Below, in pieces: positions 16,038 to 24,126 of a stretch of 41,382 nucleotides of DNA (position 1 is its first letter; each line of letters opens with the position of its first letter). Source of the DNA: Coprobacillus sp. CAG:826 (GTDB lineage: Bacteria > Bacillota_I > Bacilli_A > RFN20 > CAG-826); assembly GCA_000437235.1 (NCBI GenBank), contig FR897039.1, positions 17,147 to 58,528 on the forward strand. Direction: 5' to 3'. The notes under the pieces were generated by a model that saw nothing but the letters and a program-made list of their open reading frames with translations, made no database searches and had not been told where the DNA came from. The position numbers and the translations under genes are program-made.

Positions 16038-16769
16038 ATGATCAAATTAACAAACTTAACGTGGGTAGATCCTTTAGGAAAACTCATCGGTGAATGGTCC
16101 GCAACCATTAACATTTATTCAATTCTCTTACGTATTGCTTTGGCCATTCTTTTCGGGGCACTCATTGGTTGTGAGCGTTCATCTAAACGTCATTCCGCAG
16201 GTTTAAGAACCTTTATTCTGGTTACTTTAATGGGTGCTTTAGCGGCTATTCTTGACACTTCTTTATTAAAAGAAAATGGAACAGCATTATATTTATTCTC
16301 CGCTATTACCATTCTAGGTACTGTTACCATTGGTGGAAATTCCATTTTATTTAGTTCTAAAAAGCAAATTAAAGGACTAACCACTTCTACTGGTTTATGG
16401 CTTTGTGTCATGCTTGGACTTGTTATTGGTTTAGGTTACTATTTAGTCGCCATTATATTATGTGCAATGTTACTTCTTGTTTTAGCAATATTCCCTGCTA
16501 TTGAATTCTTCTTAAAGAATCGTTCTAATCACTTTGAAATTCATTTAGAATTAAATGATAAAAGTAAACTACAAGACTTTACTTTTACATTAAGAAAACT
16601 TCATATGCGTATTGATGATATTGAAATGAATAACGCTTATATTGGTTCTGGTTTAAGCGTATATACAATTTCTATGACCGATGAAGAAAAGAAAGCAAGA
16701 AAGCATAAGGATATTATTGAGGCTTTAGCAACTTTAAAATATGTTTATCATGTAGAAGAAATACAATAA
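16038..16769 (+). CDS. MgtC/SapB family membrane protein
   Basis: 243 residues with ATG behind AAGGAGATG, 14 bases after the antiporter. About four or five membrane segments contain the family marks GALIGCERSSKRHSAGLRTF (about residues 40-59) and KGLTTSTGLWLCVMLGL. The usual 'FLGAG' is replaced by a weaker ILGTVTIGG. A soluble C-terminal domain of about 80 residues (HFEIHLELNDKSKLQDFTF to the end) looks ACT-like, as in MgtC relatives. In pathogens MgtC modulates F-ATP synthase activity and survival at low Mg2+. Whether this protein does so is unknown, but the atp operon is its neighbour. Confidence 0.9.
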   Translation: MIKLTNLTWVDPLGKLIGEWSATINIYSILLRIALAILFGALIGCERSSKRHSAGLRTFILVTLMGALAAILDTSLLKENGTALYLFSAITILGTVTIGGNSILFSSKKQIKGLTTSTGLWLCVMLGLVIGLGYYLVAIILCAMLLLVLAIFPAIEFFLKNRSNHFEIHLELNDKSKLQDFTFTLRKLHMRIDDIEMNNAYIGSGLSVYTISMTDEEKKARKHKDIIEALATLKYVYHVEEIQ

Positions 16770-16792
16770 TCTTAAAAAAATGTACAATGTTA

Positions 16793-16833
16793 AAAAAGTA
16801 GAAAAGTTCAATTATGACTCTTCTACTTTTTTT
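16793..16833. terminator. Bidirectional terminator between the MgtC gene and atpC
   Basis: AAAAAGTAGAA (16793-16803) pairs with TTCTACTTTTT (16821-16831) across a 17-base loop. T-runs occur on both strands beyond the stem. It serves both the antiporter operon and the end of the atp operon. Confidence 0.85.
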
Positions 16834-16862
16834 AATTCTAAGAACTTCTTTATTAAATACTT

Positions 16863-17258
16863 TTATTCATTTGCAACTTTTAAACGGTTGATTGCCCGTT
16901 TTAAAGCGAGTTCTGCACGTTCTATATCAATATCTGGTGAACGATTGCTTAGTCTTTCTTTAGCTCTTTGTTCTGCTTGCTTTGCCCGTTCAATATCAAT
17001 CTCTTCTTTTGATTCAATGGCGTCAGCGAGCACAATCGTTTCTTTTTCTCCAACATGGACAATCCCACCAGAAATCGCATATTCATAGCTATTTCCATTA
17101 TAACGGTAGGTTAACATACCGGTTTCTATCATCGACACTAAAGGAAAATGATGTGGTAAAATTCCCGTTAATCCTTTGGTAAGTGGAAGATTTAAAATAT
17201 CGGCTTCCGCTTCTAAATAGATTCCTTTGGGGGTAATGATTTTAAAAGGGAAACTCAT
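16863..17258 (-). CDS. atpC: F1Fo-ATP synthase epsilon subunit
   Basis: 131 residues. An N-terminal beta-sandwich (about 1-83; FKIITPKGIYLEAEADI, LPHHFPLVSMIETGML) is followed by a two-helix C-terminal domain rich in Arg and Lys (ERAKQAEQRAKERL). This domain can inhibit ATP hydrolysis in related enzymes. The start lies one base past the beta stop with no good Shine-Dalgarno of its own, so it is probably translated by coupling with atpD. It is the last gene of the operon. Confidence 0.96.
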   Translation of the reverse strand: MSFPFKIITPKGIYLEAEADILNLPLTKGLTGILPHHFPLVSMIETGMLTYRYNGNSYEYAISGGIVHVGEKETIVLADAIESKEEIDIERAKQAEQRAKERLSNRSPDIDIERAELALKRAINRLKVANE

Positions 17259-17259
17259 T

Positions 17260-18672
17260 TTATAAAGTCTTCGCTTTCTCTACCGCTTGTTCAATGGTTC
17301 CTACATAGAGGAAAGCTTGTTCAGGTAGGTCATCATATTTTCCTTCTAGAATCTCTTTAAAGCTACGAATGGTTTCTTTTACAGGTACATAAATTCCTTT
17401 AAATCCATTAAAGGTTTCCGCAACGTGGAAAGGTTGCGATAAGAAGTTACGAATACGACGAGCGCGTGCAACGACGATTTTGTCTTCTTCAGAAAGTTCA
17501 TCCATACCTAAAATGGCAATGATATCTTGTAATTCTTTATAACGTTGTAATATTTGTTGTACGCCACGTGCAACTTGATAGTGCTCTTCTCCTACGATAT
17601 TGGGATCCAAGATTTGGGAAGAAGAATCAAGCGGATCAACAGCTGGATAAATACCTAAAGAAGCGGTCTTACGGTCCAAAACCGTTTTCGCATCTAAGTG
17701 CGAGAAAGTCGTGGCTGGAGCTGGGTCAGTTAAGTCATCAGCAGGAACGTAAATGGCTTGAATGGATGTAATAGAACCATTTTTCGTGGAAGTAATTCTT
17801 TCTTGTAATTGGCCCATTTCAGTGGCTAAAGTTGGTTGATAACCAACAGCGCTTGGCATTCTTCCTAAAAGGGCGGAAACTTCACTACCGGCTTGGGTGA
17901 AACGGAAAATGTTATCGATGAATAAAAGAACATCTTGATGGGCGACATCACGGAAATATTCTGCCATCGTTAAACCCGTTAAACCTACCCGCATTCTTGC
18001 TCCTGGTGGTTCATTCATTTGACCAAAGACCAAGGCGGTTTTTTCTAATACGCCCGATGCTTTCATTTCATGATAAAGGTCATTACCTTCTCTTGTTCTT
18101 TCACCCACACCAGCGAAAATGGAGATACCTCCTCTTTCGGTAGCGATATTATTAATTAATTCTTGGATTAAAACGGTTTTACCAACACCAGCACCACCGA
18201 AAAGTCCAACTTTACCACCGCGGACATAAGGACATAATAAGTCAATGACTTTAATTCCGGTTTCTAACATGACAGAAGACGTATTTTGTTCTTCATAGCT
18301 TGGGGCGTCACGGTGAATCGGCATATGTTTTACTTTAGAAAAATCGGTAGTGTGAATATCATCAATCGGTTCCCCTAAAACATTAAACATTCGGCCTAAT
18401 GTTTCTTTTCCTACAGGGACTTCAATAGGAGCGCCCGTATCGATTACATCCATGTTACGAACTAAACCTTCCGTTGGTCCCATGGAAACACAACGAACCA
18501 TATCATCACCGATATGTTGACTGACTTCAATGGTAAGATACTCATCTTGGTCATTACGGCGAATGAGCAATGCGGTTAATAAATCAGGTAAATGATTTTC
18601 TTCAAATCGTACGTCAATAATGGGGCCGACAATTTGAACAATCTTTCCTATATTGCCTTTCTTTGCTTTCAT
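17260..18672 (-). CDS. atpD: F1Fo-ATP synthase beta subunit (catalytic)
   Basis: 470 residues, normal length, with ATG behind AGGAGG. The Walker A motif is GGAGVGKTVLIQELI (about 158-172), the catalytic Glu region is GVGERTREGNDLYHEM, and the nucleotide site continues with LFIDNIFRFTQAGSEVSALL. ATPase signature PAVDPLDSSS is present. It forms the catalytic sites of the alpha3beta3 head. The sequence is ordinary for the family. Confidence 0.98.
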   Translation of the reverse strand: MKAKKGNIGKIVQIVGPIIDVRFEENHLPDLLTALLIRRNDQDEYLTIEVSQHIGDDMVRCVSMGPTEGLVRNMDVIDTGAPIEVPVGKETLGRMFNVLGEPIDDIHTTDFSKVKHMPIHRDAPSYEEQNTSSVMLETGIKVIDLLCPYVRGGKVGLFGGAGVGKTVLIQELINNIATERGGISIFAGVGERTREGNDLYHEMKASGVLEKTALVFGQMNEPPGARMRVGLTGLTMAEYFRDVAHQDVLLFIDNIFRFTQAGSEVSALLGRMPSAVGYQPTLATEMGQLQERITSTKNGSITSIQAIYVPADDLTDPAPATTFSHLDAKTVLDRKTASLGIYPAVDPLDSSSQILDPNIVGEEHYQVARGVQQILQRYKELQDIIAILGMDELSEEDKIVVARARRIRNFLSQPFHVAETFNGFKGIYVPVKETIRSFKEILEGKYDDLPEQAFLYVGTIEQAVEKAKTL

Positions 18673-18683
18673 AAGTTTTCCTC

Positions 18684-19526
18684 CTATTTTTTGATGGAGC
18701 CACCTACAACTTCCGTTATTTCTTGGGTAATGGAAGCTTGTCGCTCTTTGTTATAATCTAATTGTAATTTTTGATAAATCTCATCCGCGTTATCCGTGGC
18801 ATTTTCCATCGCGGTTCTTCTTGAAGCTTGTTCACTCACTAAAGCTTCTAAAAGTTTTCCATGTAATACCGAACGAACGTAAAGTGGAATGAGAGAAAGA
18901 AGAATTTCTTTAGGACTTGGTTCCATTAAGATATCTTTGTATTCCTCGTTTTCCTCTTTTTTCATATGGAGGGGGAAAAGGGTGATTTCTTCAGGAACAA
19001 AGGTTAAGGAATTTACGTAATGGGTATAAAGCAATGTTACTTTACGATATTTTCCTTTTAAAAATTCACTTTCTATTAACGTGGATAATTGATGAATTGC
19101 GCGTTCTTCTAAATACGCGCCAGCATCAATAAAATCCGTAATTAAATGGTCTTTTTGGTGACGATAATGATAATAGCCTTTTTGGCCAATGACGATGATA
19201 TCATCATTTTCTTTGACTTTTTGATCGGCAAATTTGAGCACATTATAGTTATAGCCAGCACAAAGACCTAAGGTAGAAGTAACTAAGATATATAAATCTT
19301 TTTGCGCTTCATTTTCTTTTAAATAAGGAGAATCAATGGAATCGACACGAGAAAAGACATCTTGCATTAAAGAAATCATGTAAGACGTGTACATTAAATT
19401 CTCTTCCATTAAATCTTTCCAAGTTTTTAGTTTCACCGTTGCGACGAGTTCCATCGCTCTAGTGATCTTTTTGGTGGATTCAATGGAACGCATTCTTCTT
19501 TTGGTCGCTTGTAATCCATTTCCCAT
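18684..19526 (-). CDS. atpG: F1Fo-ATP synthase gamma subunit
   Basis: 280 residues with ATG behind AAAGGAGA. The long N-terminal helix (MRSIESTKKITRAMELVATV) and C-terminal helix (ASRRTAMENATDNADEIYQK) form the coiled-coil rotor shaft. The central Rossmann-like part includes TSTLGLCAGYNYNVLKF. It couples ring rotation to the beta sites. It is fourth from the end of the operon, 22 bases after atpA. Confidence 0.97.
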   Translation of the reverse strand: MGNGLQATKRRMRSIESTKKITRAMELVATVKLKTWKDLMEENLMYTSYMISLMQDVFSRVDSIDSPYLKENEAQKDLYILVTSTLGLCAGYNYNVLKFADQKVKENDDIIVIGQKGYYHYRHQKDHLITDFIDAGAYLEERAIHQLSTLIESEFLKGKYRKVTLLYTHYVNSLTFVPEEITLFPLHMKKEENEEYKDILMEPSPKEILLSLIPLYVRSVLHGKLLEALVSEQASRRTAMENATDNADEIYQKLQLDYNKERQASITQEITEVVGGSIKK

Positions 19527-19548
19527 AAGAGAATCTCCTTTCTTTTAT

Positions 19549-21066
19549 TTATTCATGCGTGGATAAATAAGAAGTCATAAAATCATTCATGATATCTTTT
19601 AAAGAACGATCCATTTCTTGAGAAATGACTTTTTCTTCACGAATTTGCTTTAAGATATCTTGATGTTTGGCTTCCATATATTGATAAAGTTCTTCTAAGC
19701 AAGGACGAACTTTTCCTAAATCTAATTTTTCTAAGAAACGGTGTTTGGCCGCAAATAATTCGATGATTTGTTGTTCGACGGAGCGGTTAACATATTGTTT
19801 TTGTTTTAATACTTCCATCAAAATGGAACCGTGATGTAAAACATTTTTGGTGCTTTCATCAAGGTCACTACCGAATTGTGAGAACGCTAATAACTCTTGA
19901 TAAGAGGCTAAATCAATTTTTAATGAACCCGAAACTTGTTTCATGGCTTTAATTTGAGCCGCACTACCAACTCTTGATACGGAGAAACCACTATCAACAG
20001 CCGGACGTTGACCAGCATTAAAGAGTTCGGTCATTAAGAAGATTTGTCCATCGGTAATAGAAATAACGTTCGTTGGAATATAAGCAGAAATATCTCCAGC
20101 TTGCGTTTCGACAATCGGTAAAGCGGTAATGGAGCCACCACCATATTCAGGGGCTAATTTACACGCTCTTTCTAATAAACGAGAATGGAGATAGAAGACA
20201 TCACCTGGGTAAGCTTCTCGACCGGGAGATCTCTTTAATAAAAGAGATAAAGTACGATAAGCGACAGCATGTTTACTTAAATCATCGTAGACGATTAAGA
20301 CATCTTTTCCTTGTTCCATCCACTCTTCCGCCATAGTAACACCAGCATAAGGTGCAATATATTGTAATGGCGCTAATTCACTTGCCGTTGCGGATACCAC
20401 AGTGGTATAAGATAAAGCACCATGTACCCGTAATTTTTCAACGATTAAGGCAACGGAAGAATTCTTTTGTCCGATAGCGACATAAACGCATAAGCAGTTC
20501 TTGCCTTTTTGGTTTAAAATCGTATCAATGGCAATCGCGGTTTTTCCGGTTTGACGGTCACCAATAATTAATTCTCTTTGGCCTCTACCAATTGGAATCA
20601 TTGCGTCGATAACGGTAATACCGGTTTGTAATGGGGTATCGACCGATTTACGTTTCATAACACCGGGTGCAATTCTTTCGATTGGACGATGTTTGGTAGC
20701 TTTAATTTCACCTAAACCATCAATCGGTTGACCTAAAGCATTGACTACACGACCTAATAAACCATCGCCAACAGGTACTTCGACCACGCGGCCGGTTCTT
20801 TTTACCATGTCGCCTTCTTTAATACCACGGTCATTTCCTAATAAAACCGCACCTACATGGTCTTCTTCTAGATTTAAAACCATGCCGTAGACGTCATCAG
20901 GGAAAACAAGAAGTTCACCAAGCATGGCTTGATCTAAACCATAAACAAGCGCGATACCATCACCTACTGTGATGACCGTTCCCACATCTTTACTTTCTAC
21001 TTTATGGTCATATTCTTTAATTTGGGCTTTAATTAATGCACTAATTTCATCTGCTTTAATTTCCAT
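19549..21066 (-). CDS. atpA: F1Fo-ATP synthase alpha subunit
   Basis: 505 residues. The Walker A motif is GDRQTGKTAIAIDTIL (about 169-184), and the signature PAVDSGFSVSRVGSAAQ carries the arginine finger. Its start overlaps the end of atpH by 11 bases, so translation is probably coupled. Nothing is unusual for the family. Confidence 0.98.
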   Translation of the reverse strand: MEIKADEISALIKAQIKEYDHKVESKDVGTVITVGDGIALVYGLDQAMLGELLVFPDDVYGMVLNLEEDHVGAVLLGNDRGIKEGDMVKRTGRVVEVPVGDGLLGRVVNALGQPIDGLGEIKATKHRPIERIAPGVMKRKSVDTPLQTGITVIDAMIPIGRGQRELIIGDRQTGKTAIAIDTILNQKGKNCLCVYVAIGQKNSSVALIVEKLRVHGALSYTTVVSATASELAPLQYIAPYAGVTMAEEWMEQGKDVLIVYDDLSKHAVAYRTLSLLLKRSPGREAYPGDVFYLHSRLLERACKLAPEYGGGSITALPIVETQAGDISAYIPTNVISITDGQIFLMTELFNAGQRPAVDSGFSVSRVGSAAQIKAMKQVSGSLKIDLASYQELLAFSQFGSDLDESTKNVLHHGSILMEVLKQKQYVNRSVEQQIIELFAAKHRFLEKLDLGKVRPCLEELYQYMEAKHQDILKQIREEKVISQEMDRSLKDIMNDFMTSYLSTHE

Positions 21067-21610
21067 TTTTGCCGCCTACCTTTCCTAATAATTGTTTTTT
21101 GAGTTCATCGACTTTGAATAATAAAGAGCCATCGAATATATGGTCATGAACAACGACTTTAATACCACCAAGCAACTTAGCATCTAAGACGTTTTTGAGG
21201 TCAACTTTACAATTCATTCTTGTCGATATCTTCTCGGTTATTTTTTGCATTTGTTCTTCATTTAAGGGAATGACTGAATAAACAATGCCTTCTTCAATTC
21301 CTAAATATGCATTGCATAAGGAATGAAACTCTTTACAAATAGATAATAATTCTTTTGATCGATGATGATCCACAATGACCTTTAAAAAGGAAATGATATG
21401 TGGACTATCTAAAGAAGAAAATGCTTGATCTAATAAAGCATGTTTTTCTTCAAAGGATAAAAAGTATGACGAAAGAATCCGCACATAATCCGGATTTTTC
21501 TCGATAATTTGTCTCACAACTTTTATCTTTTCTTGGTAATCTTCCACAAGATTTTCTTCTTTTGCTAGGCTAAAAAGCGCTAAGGCATATCGATTTTGAA
21601 TACTATCCAT
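21056..21610 (-). CDS. atpH: F1Fo-ATP synthase delta subunit
   Basis: 184 residues. An N-terminal helical bundle (NRYALALFSLAKEENLVEDY) binds the top of the alpha3beta3 head. The C-terminal part has LKNVLDAKLLGGIKVVVHDH and ends DGSLLFKVDELKKQL, the family's closing pattern. It overlaps atpF by one base (TAATG) and atpA by 11 bases. It anchors the peripheral stalk. Confidence 0.95.
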   Translation of the reverse strand: MDSIQNRYALALFSLAKEENLVEDYQEKIKVVRQIIEKNPDYVRILSSYFLSFEEKHALLDQAFSSLDSPHIISFLKVIVDHHRSKELLSICKEFHSLCNAYLGIEEGIVYSVIPLNEEQMQKITEKISTRMNCKVDLKNVLDAKLLGGIKVVVHDHIFDGSLLFKVDELKKQLLGKVGGKNGN

Positions 21611-22173
21611 TATCGATCCACATCCTTTATAAATTGCGCAATCAAGCGTTCTTGATCTTCTTTATTCACTTCTCTACCTAGTAAGGCTTTAGAAGCTTCT
21701 AAAGCGACATTGACCATTTCATTATGCACATCATCTATGGCTTTTTGACGGCTTAATTCAATGTCTACTTCCGCTTGTTCACGAACTTTGTTAGCTTCAT
21801 TTTCAGCATTAGAAAGAATTCTTGCTTTTTCATCTTCACCCTCTTTTCTAGCGTCGATCAAGATTTGGTAGGCTTCTTTTTTCTTTTCTACGATTTCTTG
21901 ATTAGCAATAGAAAGTTTTTCTTGGGCTTCTTGGTCTAACACTTCCGCGTTATGGATATGACTTTCTACATAATCTCCGCGTTCTTTTAAAAGTTTCTTC
22001 ACGGGTTTATATAGAAAGAATGTAGCGGCAATCGCGAGTACGATAAAAGCGCTTAATTGCACGACAACAGGTACCCAACCATTAGGAAAAAGCTTATTAA
22101 TAAAATCTTGAGGATCTAATTCCAAGTCAAATAAAGTCACGAATTCCATAAAAATATGTATCGTGTTTGACAT
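21610..22173 (-). CDS. atpF: F1Fo-ATP synthase b subunit
   Basis: 187 residues. One membrane helix (about 33-56, VPVVVQLSAFIVLAIAATF) is preceded by an N-terminal extension of about 30 residues facing outward. A long charged helix with KKLLKERGDYVESHIHNAEV follows and dimerises as the peripheral stalk. Only one b-type gene occurs in the operon, so a homodimer is expected. Confidence 0.95.
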   Translation of the reverse strand: MSNTIHIFMEFVTLFDLELDPQDFINKLFPNGWVPVVVQLSAFIVLAIAATFFLYKPVKKLLKERGDYVESHIHNAEVLDQEAQEKLSIANQEIVEKKKEAYQILIDARKEGEDEKARILSNAENEANKVREQAEVDIELSRQKAIDDVHNEMVNVALEASKALLGREVNKEDQERLIAQFIKDVDR

Positions 22174-22189
22174 AACAAAAGACCTCCAA

Positions 22190-22483
22190 TTACTTCACTG
22201 CAACTAAGAATAATACTAATAAGGCAATAACGAAGGCGTAAATACCAGTGGTTTCTGTTAAAGCACAACCAATAATTAAAGTGGAACGAATTTTACCACT
22301 TGCTTCTGGATTTCTTGCTACACCTTCAACTGCTTTAGCAGCGGTTAAACCTTCGGTAATAGCACAAGCCATACCACCTAATACGGCGATAGCGGCGGCG
22401 ATACAGGCGACACCCTTCATTTGGAATTGGGCGGCTGCATCCGTTAATTCGGCGAAAATAGTGAATAGATTTGCTGGTAACAT
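22190..22483 (-). CDS. atpE: F1Fo-ATP synthase c subunit with a Na+-type two-carboxylate site
   Basis: 97 residues with ATG behind AAGGAGG. Two membrane helices form the rotor ring. The ion-binding Glu77 lies in CALTETTGIYAF, which matches the Na+ pattern E-S/T-T-G-I-Y of the Ilyobacter ring (Glu65, Ser66, Thr67, Tyr70). In helix 1, where Ilyobacter has Gln32, this protein has Glu44 (AITEGLTAAKAVE). The 33-residue spacing to the second Glu is the same. That Glu/Glu combination is the two-carboxylate Na+ motif known from Fusobacterium nucleatum. I infer a Na+-coupled enzyme, or one with mixed selectivity. The N-terminus has about 20 residues before helix 1, longer than the usual few. Confidence 0.96.
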   Translation of the reverse strand: MLPANLFTIFAELTDAAAQFQMKGVACIAAAIAVLGGMACAITEGLTAAKAVEGVARNPEASGKIRSTLIIGCALTETTGIYAFVIALLVLFLVAVK

Positions 22484-22500
22484 TTTTATATCCTCCTTTT

Positions 22501-23355
22501 CTATACTATTTTTTTCTTACGTTCTGCTCTACGCGCTTTGCGTTGAGCAATTTTTTCTTCTCTAGCTTTTTCTCTTTGAATTTCTTCTAATTCTGTTTCA
22601 TCCTCTTCTGGGCCTTCTTGCGCGATAAGTAGCATACTTACCATGATGAAGACTAACGTTTGGATAAAGCCGGAGAATATATCGAAATATGCATGGAGGG
22701 CTGGCGTGATAAACGGCGCCACAAAGAATGGTAGCCCAAAGATTGCATTCGATAGCTCTTTTAAAGCGGTATACATAACTTCCATCAATACCCAACCGGC
22801 CACGGCATTACCGAATAAACGGAAGGATAAAGAAAGCAATGGTGCCCACATCGAAAGTAAGTTGATGGGGAGAAAAAGTGGAAAGGGATCAATATACCGT
22901 TTGAAATATTTCCACTTTGTAAAGCGAACACTGTTCGCATGAATCAAGACGAATGTACATAGCGCAATCGTAAATGGTACGATATAAAGCGTCATTGGAG
23001 ATGGTAAACCGATTAAACCAATGGTAAAACACATAAAGATATAGAAAGAAACAGCCATAATATAACCGGTGAAGTTTCGATATCTTCTTCCCATGGTTTC
23101 AACTACTAAGCCTTCCATCTTTTCTACTGCCATTTCCGCCACCAATAAGATGCCTTTTGGTCTTTTTAACGGATTGGCTTTTTTAGCCTTTAGAAAAATA
23201 ATAAAGAACAAAATAACGCCGATAATAACAATAATTAAAGAAGAATAAATTTCTCCAGGAATACCTTTAATGGTGGAAGTTGGTAAACCTAAATCGCAAG
23301 AAGTTAATAAGAAAAGAGATAAGACACTCAATAAAAGAAAACGATAATGTTTCAT
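22501..23355 (-). CDS. atpB: F1Fo-ATP synthase a subunit with a lipoprotein-like N-terminus
   Basis: 284 residues with ATG behind AAGGAGAGG, overlapping atpI by four bases (ATGA). The essential stator Arg is in LSLSFRLFGNAVAGWVLMEV. The N-terminus (MKHYRFLLLSVLSLFLLTSC) is a signal peptide with lipobox LTSC at Cys20, so the mature protein may begin with a lipid-modified Cys outside the membrane before the first conserved helix. The C-terminus carries about 40 charged residues (EEDETELEEIQREKAREEK, then Arg/Lys) that would lie in the cytoplasm. Both ends are extras compared with the Bacillus protein. Confidence 0.95.
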   Translation of the reverse strand: MKHYRFLLLSVLSLFLLTSCDLGLPTSTIKGIPGEIYSSLIIVIIGVILFFIIFLKAKKANPLKRPKGILLVAEMAVEKMEGLVVETMGRRYRNFTGYIMAVSFYIFMCFTIGLIGLPSPMTLYIVPFTIALCTFVLIHANSVRFTKWKYFKRYIDPFPLFLPINLLSMWAPLLSLSFRLFGNAVAGWVLMEVMYTALKELSNAIFGLPFFVAPFITPALHAYFDIFSGFIQTLVFIMVSMLLIAQEGPEEDETELEEIQREKAREEKIAQRKARRAERKKKIV

Positions 23356-23747
23356 TCAGCCTCTCCTTTCTTTAAACCATATACTATAATGGTAAGTTTT
23401 TGTAACAAGTATGCGCCTAAAACCGCAAAAACATTGAAGATGTTAAAGCCAAAATGTTGAAGTAATAAAGCAATGGTAAGTCCTGTTCCATAAAGGAGAT
23501 AACGAAGCATATAAAAGCCAACCGCTTTTCCTTTAGGCTTTAACGTTGAAATACAGACATCACTTTGCTTGATAATCAATAAAAAATTCAACACACTGAT
23601 GATGGCGCCTAATAGGATACCTAAAGAGATATCCATGTGATGAATAAAAAAGCAAAAGGAAGAAAGAAGAAAGGCCATGAGTTCTACGAAAATAATCCAA
23701 AATGTATAGCGATGAATTTCGTTTAATCCTTGGTAAAATTTCTTCAT
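23352..23747 (-). CDS. atpI: ATP synthase subunit I (AtpI-like assembly protein)
   Basis: I choose the ATG at 23747, which follows AAAGGAGAGAG. The frame also opens 27 bases upstream, but there the ribosome binding site would be internal. 131 residues with four hydrophobic segments (about 13-33, 39-57, 75-94 and 98-118). GILLGAIISVLNFLLIIKQ is the most family-like part. AtpI-type proteins help assemble the c ring or handle Mg2+. It is first in the operon and ends in an ATGA overlap with atpB. Confidence 0.85.
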   Translation of the reverse strand: MKKFYQGLNEIHRYTFWIIFVELMAFLLSSFCFFIHHMDISLGILLGAIISVLNFLLIIKQSDVCISTLKPKGKAVGFYMLRYLLYGTGLTIALLLQHFGFNIFNVFAVLGAYLLQKLTIIVYGLKKGEAE

Positions 23748-23760
23748 CCACTCTCTCCTT

Positions 23761-23815
23761 TGATGATTTATCATCAGGCTTGAATTATATCACGTTTTTA
23801 CTTTTTTTTGTATAG
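23761..23815 (-). promoter_or_regulatory. atp operon promoter and leader stem-loop
   Basis: On the minus strand an extended -10, TG-A-TATAAT (hexamer 23784-23789), has an A-rich upstream region and no good -35. The start of transcription should fall at about 23777. The leader then begins directly with the perfect hairpin TGATGAT-AA-ATCATCA (23761-23776) and runs straight into the Shine-Dalgarno AAAGGAG. A stem at the very 5' end could protect the long atp mRNA from decay. Confidence 0.6.
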
Positions 23816-24126
23816 TTTTTTCACGATATTTTTCAATTTTGTCTTAGTATTCTTTTTTTACTTTTTTCTTTGTTATTCCGCCAACTTCAATTTGTAAAAT
23901 GAAATAAACTATTTTAAAAAGAAAAATCTTTTTTATCATTTAATTGTTGTGCCTTAAAGATTTTAATTTTTTTCTCATTTATTCTGTATAATTTTTATGT
24001 TTTTTAGTTATTTTAACACAAAAAATAAGTTGAATGTAACCGCTTGTATTTTCTCTTAAAAAGCCGTATGATTATAAAGACGCTCTTTAGCGCGTGAGTA
24101 AATGAAAAGAAAAAGGAGGTGTGTAT
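23777..24126. other. 350-base divergent intergenic region, atp operon versus kinase gene
   Basis: This AT-rich stretch has no coding frame I would defend. It holds the atp promoter at its left end and the kinase promoter at its right end. A second TATAAT preceded by TG (23987-23992, plus strand) has a poor -35 and may be an extra start. A small dyad, CGCT-CTTT-AGCG, lies near 24081-24092 in the kinase leader. I see no riboswitch or small RNA. Confidence 0.5.
24044..24072 (+). promoter_or_regulatory. Promoter of the nucleoside kinase gene
   Basis: TTGTAT, 17 bases, TATGAT. The leader of about 50 bases ends in AAAGGAGGTG before the start codon. Confidence 0.7.

Noticed and set aside
22248..22565. 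Plus-strand frame opposite atpE and the atpB end
   Set aside because: It is an antisense shadow of two certain genes. Its Ala/Ile-rich content simply reflects the reverse of the membrane helices.
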